9,367 nucleotides of DNA. Origin: Pseudomonadota bacterium. Lineage in GTDB: Bacteria > Pseudomonadota > Gammaproteobacteria > Burkholderiales > Thiobacillaceae. The position numbers were made by a program, and so were the translations under genes. Numbering within the stretch: position 1 is the first letter of the stretch; every line of letters starts with the position of its first letter. The stretch lies in assembly GCA_021802595.1 (NCBI GenBank), contig JAJZRT010000016.1:7905-17271 (forward strand), read 5' to 3'. Shown here piece by piece: positions 6,651-9,367 of the stretch. The notes under the pieces are model-generated. The model was not told where the DNA came from. It saw nothing but the letters and a program-made list of their open reading frames with translations, and made no database searches.

Positions 6651-6684
6651 CCCTAACTGTCCCCTAATTCATGATCGTTATCGT
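6651..6684 (+). promoter_or_regulatory. Tandem response-regulator box and -10 for the plus-strand small gene
   Basis: CCCTAACT, three bases, then CCCTAATT at 6651-6669 repeats the box at 6550-6568 in the opposite orientation. The N5 hexamer gap is identical, and so is the 9-base distance to a -10-like hexamer (TATCGT, 6679-6684). A second -10 candidate, TATATT, is at 6697-6702. The box ends 57 bases before the ATG at 6727. No strong -35 is seen. Shared regulation with the divergent run is the obvious reading. Confidence 0.58.
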
Positions 6685-6726
6685 GATCCCTGCGCATATA
6701 TTTGCGTGCGTAGAGGAACGATCACC

Positions 6727-6975
6727 ATGAAAAACAAAACCTACTTGAAGGCGCTCGTCTTACTTTCAGCCGCAGCGGCGGTTGGCTGCGTCGTTTCGGC
6801 CAAATCGGGACAACATGGCGCCTTGGCGATCTCGAACTCCCGGGCCGATCCGAGACAGGCCGTAACCGCAGCCGGACAGCACACCGGCAACGTCTCACGC
6901 ACTGAATATGAACGCCCCAAGGGACGGTGGGTGTTCGATGCCAAAGCGGTGAAAGGCGCACCAGTATGGACATAG
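6727..6975 (+). CDS. Small secreted or lipoprotein-like protein of unknown function
   Basis: An 82-residue protein. A basic start (MKNKTYLK) and a hydrophobic, Ala-rich core lead to AVGC at residues 18-21. This is a weak lipobox with Ala rather than Leu at -3, so Cys21 may be lipidated, or the segment may be a plain signal peptide cleaved nearby. The mature part is short and polar, with no recognised motif; it ends ERPKGRWVFDAKAVKGAPVWT. I chose ATG 6727 because GAGGAA lies 8 bases upstream and the signal sequence starts there; an in-frame upstream ATG at 6706 lacks such a site. It is transcribed away from the nine-gene run and carries the partner copy of the regulator box, so it likely belongs to the same regulon. 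Function unknown. Confidence 0.65.
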   Translation: MKNKTYLKALVLLSAAAAVGCVVSAKSGQHGALAISNSRADPRQAVTAAGQHTGNVSRTEYERPKGRWVFDAKAVKGAPVWT

Positions 6976-7034
6976 AGATCGGTGTTTGAAACGGCGAGGC
7001 CATGGAGACGCACGTGTCCGCGACGACCAAATCT

Positions 7035-7055
7035 GCCGGGACTGAACCCGGCTTT
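7035..7055 (+). terminator. Possible weak terminator hairpin after the plus-strand small gene
   Basis: Stem GCCGGG (7035-7040), loop ACTGAA, stem CCCGGC (7047-7052), then TTT. The stem is perfect but short and the T-tract is only three bases, so it may be a modest terminator for the gene ending at 6975. Confidence 0.4.
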
Positions 7056-7059
7056 CACC

Positions 7060-7175
7060 TAAGGAAGCGCTGAACAAGTCCTTCGACAAGCTCAGGACGA
7101 ACGGCAACTTGTTGATTCCGTTCGTGGTGAGCTTGTCGAACCATGAGCGGAATCAACTTGTACAGCGCTTCCCTA
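7060..7175. repeat. Nested palindromic repeat element (REP/MITE-like), about 116 bp
   Basis: Two inverted repeats are nested. The outer arms 7063-7079 and 7156-7172 are 17 bases with one mismatch (core GGAAGCGCTG...ACAAGT); including the edges, 18 of 20 bases match. The inner arms 7082-7104 and 7118-7140 are 23 bases with two mismatches (TTCGACAAGCTCA...ACGAACGG) around a 13-base loop. A third short pair, TTGATTCCG (7112-7120) with CGGAATCAA (7148-7156), allows an alternative fold. The inner sequence resembles the dispersed TTCGACAAGCTCAGG-type intergenic repeats that I recall from many proteobacterial genomes. It carries no gene and could be a non-autonomous mobile element or a remnant of one. 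Confidence 0.75.
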
Positions 7176-7194
7176 ATTACACAAGAGCGCGACT

Positions 7195-7353
7195 ATGAAT
7201 AATTCGCTGAACACCGAAGCCAAGGAACTGTTCAACAAGGTTCCCGAGGTCAGCCGACTGTCCGGGATCGTGCCCATGTTGGTATCTAGGAAACCAAGAT
7301 TCTCCATAAAAAAAGCCAACCGTTCTGGTTGGCCTTTCTATCAATTCTCATGA
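7195..7353 (+). pseudogene. Truncated gene start, possibly of a COG4705-type membrane protein
   Basis: An open frame of 52 codons begins MNNSLNTEAKELFNKVPEV and ends at a TGA after it has run through the gyrB terminator hairpin. The last 20 or so residues are therefore not natural protein. The first 20 residues resemble the start of COG4705-type integral membrane proteins, which carry a 'NKVPEVTLYFWI'-like opening. The next residues (SRLSGIVPML) could be a decayed version of the first helix. Similarity stops near 7288. No convincing ribosome binding site is seen. I read it as the 5' remnant of a gene lost by deletion next to the repeat element, but a chance frame is possible. Confidence 0.35.
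7307..7333 (-). terminator. Intrinsic terminator of gyrB
   Basis: On the minus strand, GCCAACC, loop AGAAC, GGTTGGC is followed at once by seven T residues (plus-strand A-run 7308-7314). It lies 71 bases past the gyrB stop. The stem is perfect and the T-tract strong. On the plus strand the hairpin is followed only by CTTTC, so it may also act weakly in that direction. Confidence 0.9.
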
Positions 7354-7403
7354 AATCTAAAGATTTGGGAAAAATCTAAATTTCAATGGGATCCTACAAC
7401 ACG

Positions 7404-9367
<1,964 letters not shown>

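Noticed and set aside
6697..6702. TATATT as the main -10 of the plus-strand small gene
   Set aside because: It lies 27 bases beyond the box, whereas TATCGT at 6679 reproduces the 9-base spacing seen at the divergent promoter; it is kept only as an alternative.
7060..7175. CRISPR array or tRNA/rRNA gene in the repeat region
   Set aside because: The repeats are inverted and nested, not direct and evenly spaced, and there is no cloverleaf or conserved tRNA T-arm sequence.
7171..7178. A further CCCTAATT at the right edge of the repeat element
   Set aside because: There is no matching half-site 11 bases before or after it, so it is not a third tandem box; it probably belongs to the repeat's terminal sequence.

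Overview
The window looks like chromosomal DNA of a GC-rich Gram-negative bacterium of the Pseudomonadota, most likely a beta- or gammaproteobacterium. The evidence is a proteobacterial-type GyrB, an outer-membrane TolC-family lipoprotein, an RND tripartite pump and a QseB/PmrA-type response regulator. I cannot fix the genus from sequence alone.

Right side (7404-9367): the 3' three quarters of gyrB on the minus strand, ending at a clean intrinsic terminator at 7307-7333. Middle (6491-7403): a low-coding region. It holds a small plus-strand gene for a secreted or lipoprotein-like peptide (6727-6975), a hairpin, a 116-bp nested-palindrome repeat (7060-7175) and what looks like the broken start of another gene (7195-7353). 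Left side (1-6490): a compact minus-strand run of nine genes reading away from gyrB. In transcription order they are a secreted Lys/Glu-rich small protein, an ABC ATPase, an ABC-2 permease, an Ig-like membrane-anchored exported protein, a BcrC-like PAP2 phosphatase, an OmpR-family response regulator, a TolC-family outer-membrane lipoprotein, a periplasmic adaptor and the start of an RND pump (cut by the window edge). Four junctions are 4-base ATGA overlaps and a fifth has the ribosome binding site embedded in the previous stop codon, so most of this run is probably one transcript with coupled translation.

The most notable signal is a pair of matching tandem-repeat operators in the divergent intergenic region. 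One faces the nine-gene run (6550-6568) and the other faces the plus-strand small gene (6651-6669). Both fit C(C/G)CTAA(C/T)T-N3-CCCTAATT, that is, hexamers CTAATT repeating every 11 bases. Both sit about 60-75 bases before the start codon, with a -10-like hexamer exactly 9 bases downstream. This is the binding-site geometry of OmpR/PhoP/PmrA-type regulators. The regulator gene at 2621-3301 lies inside the run that one operator faces. I infer an autoregulated envelope-stress module: a regulator switching on two small exported proteins, an ABC exporter, a likely undecaprenyl-pyrophosphate phosphatase and an RND pump. No sensor kinase is visible. It may lie beyond base 1.
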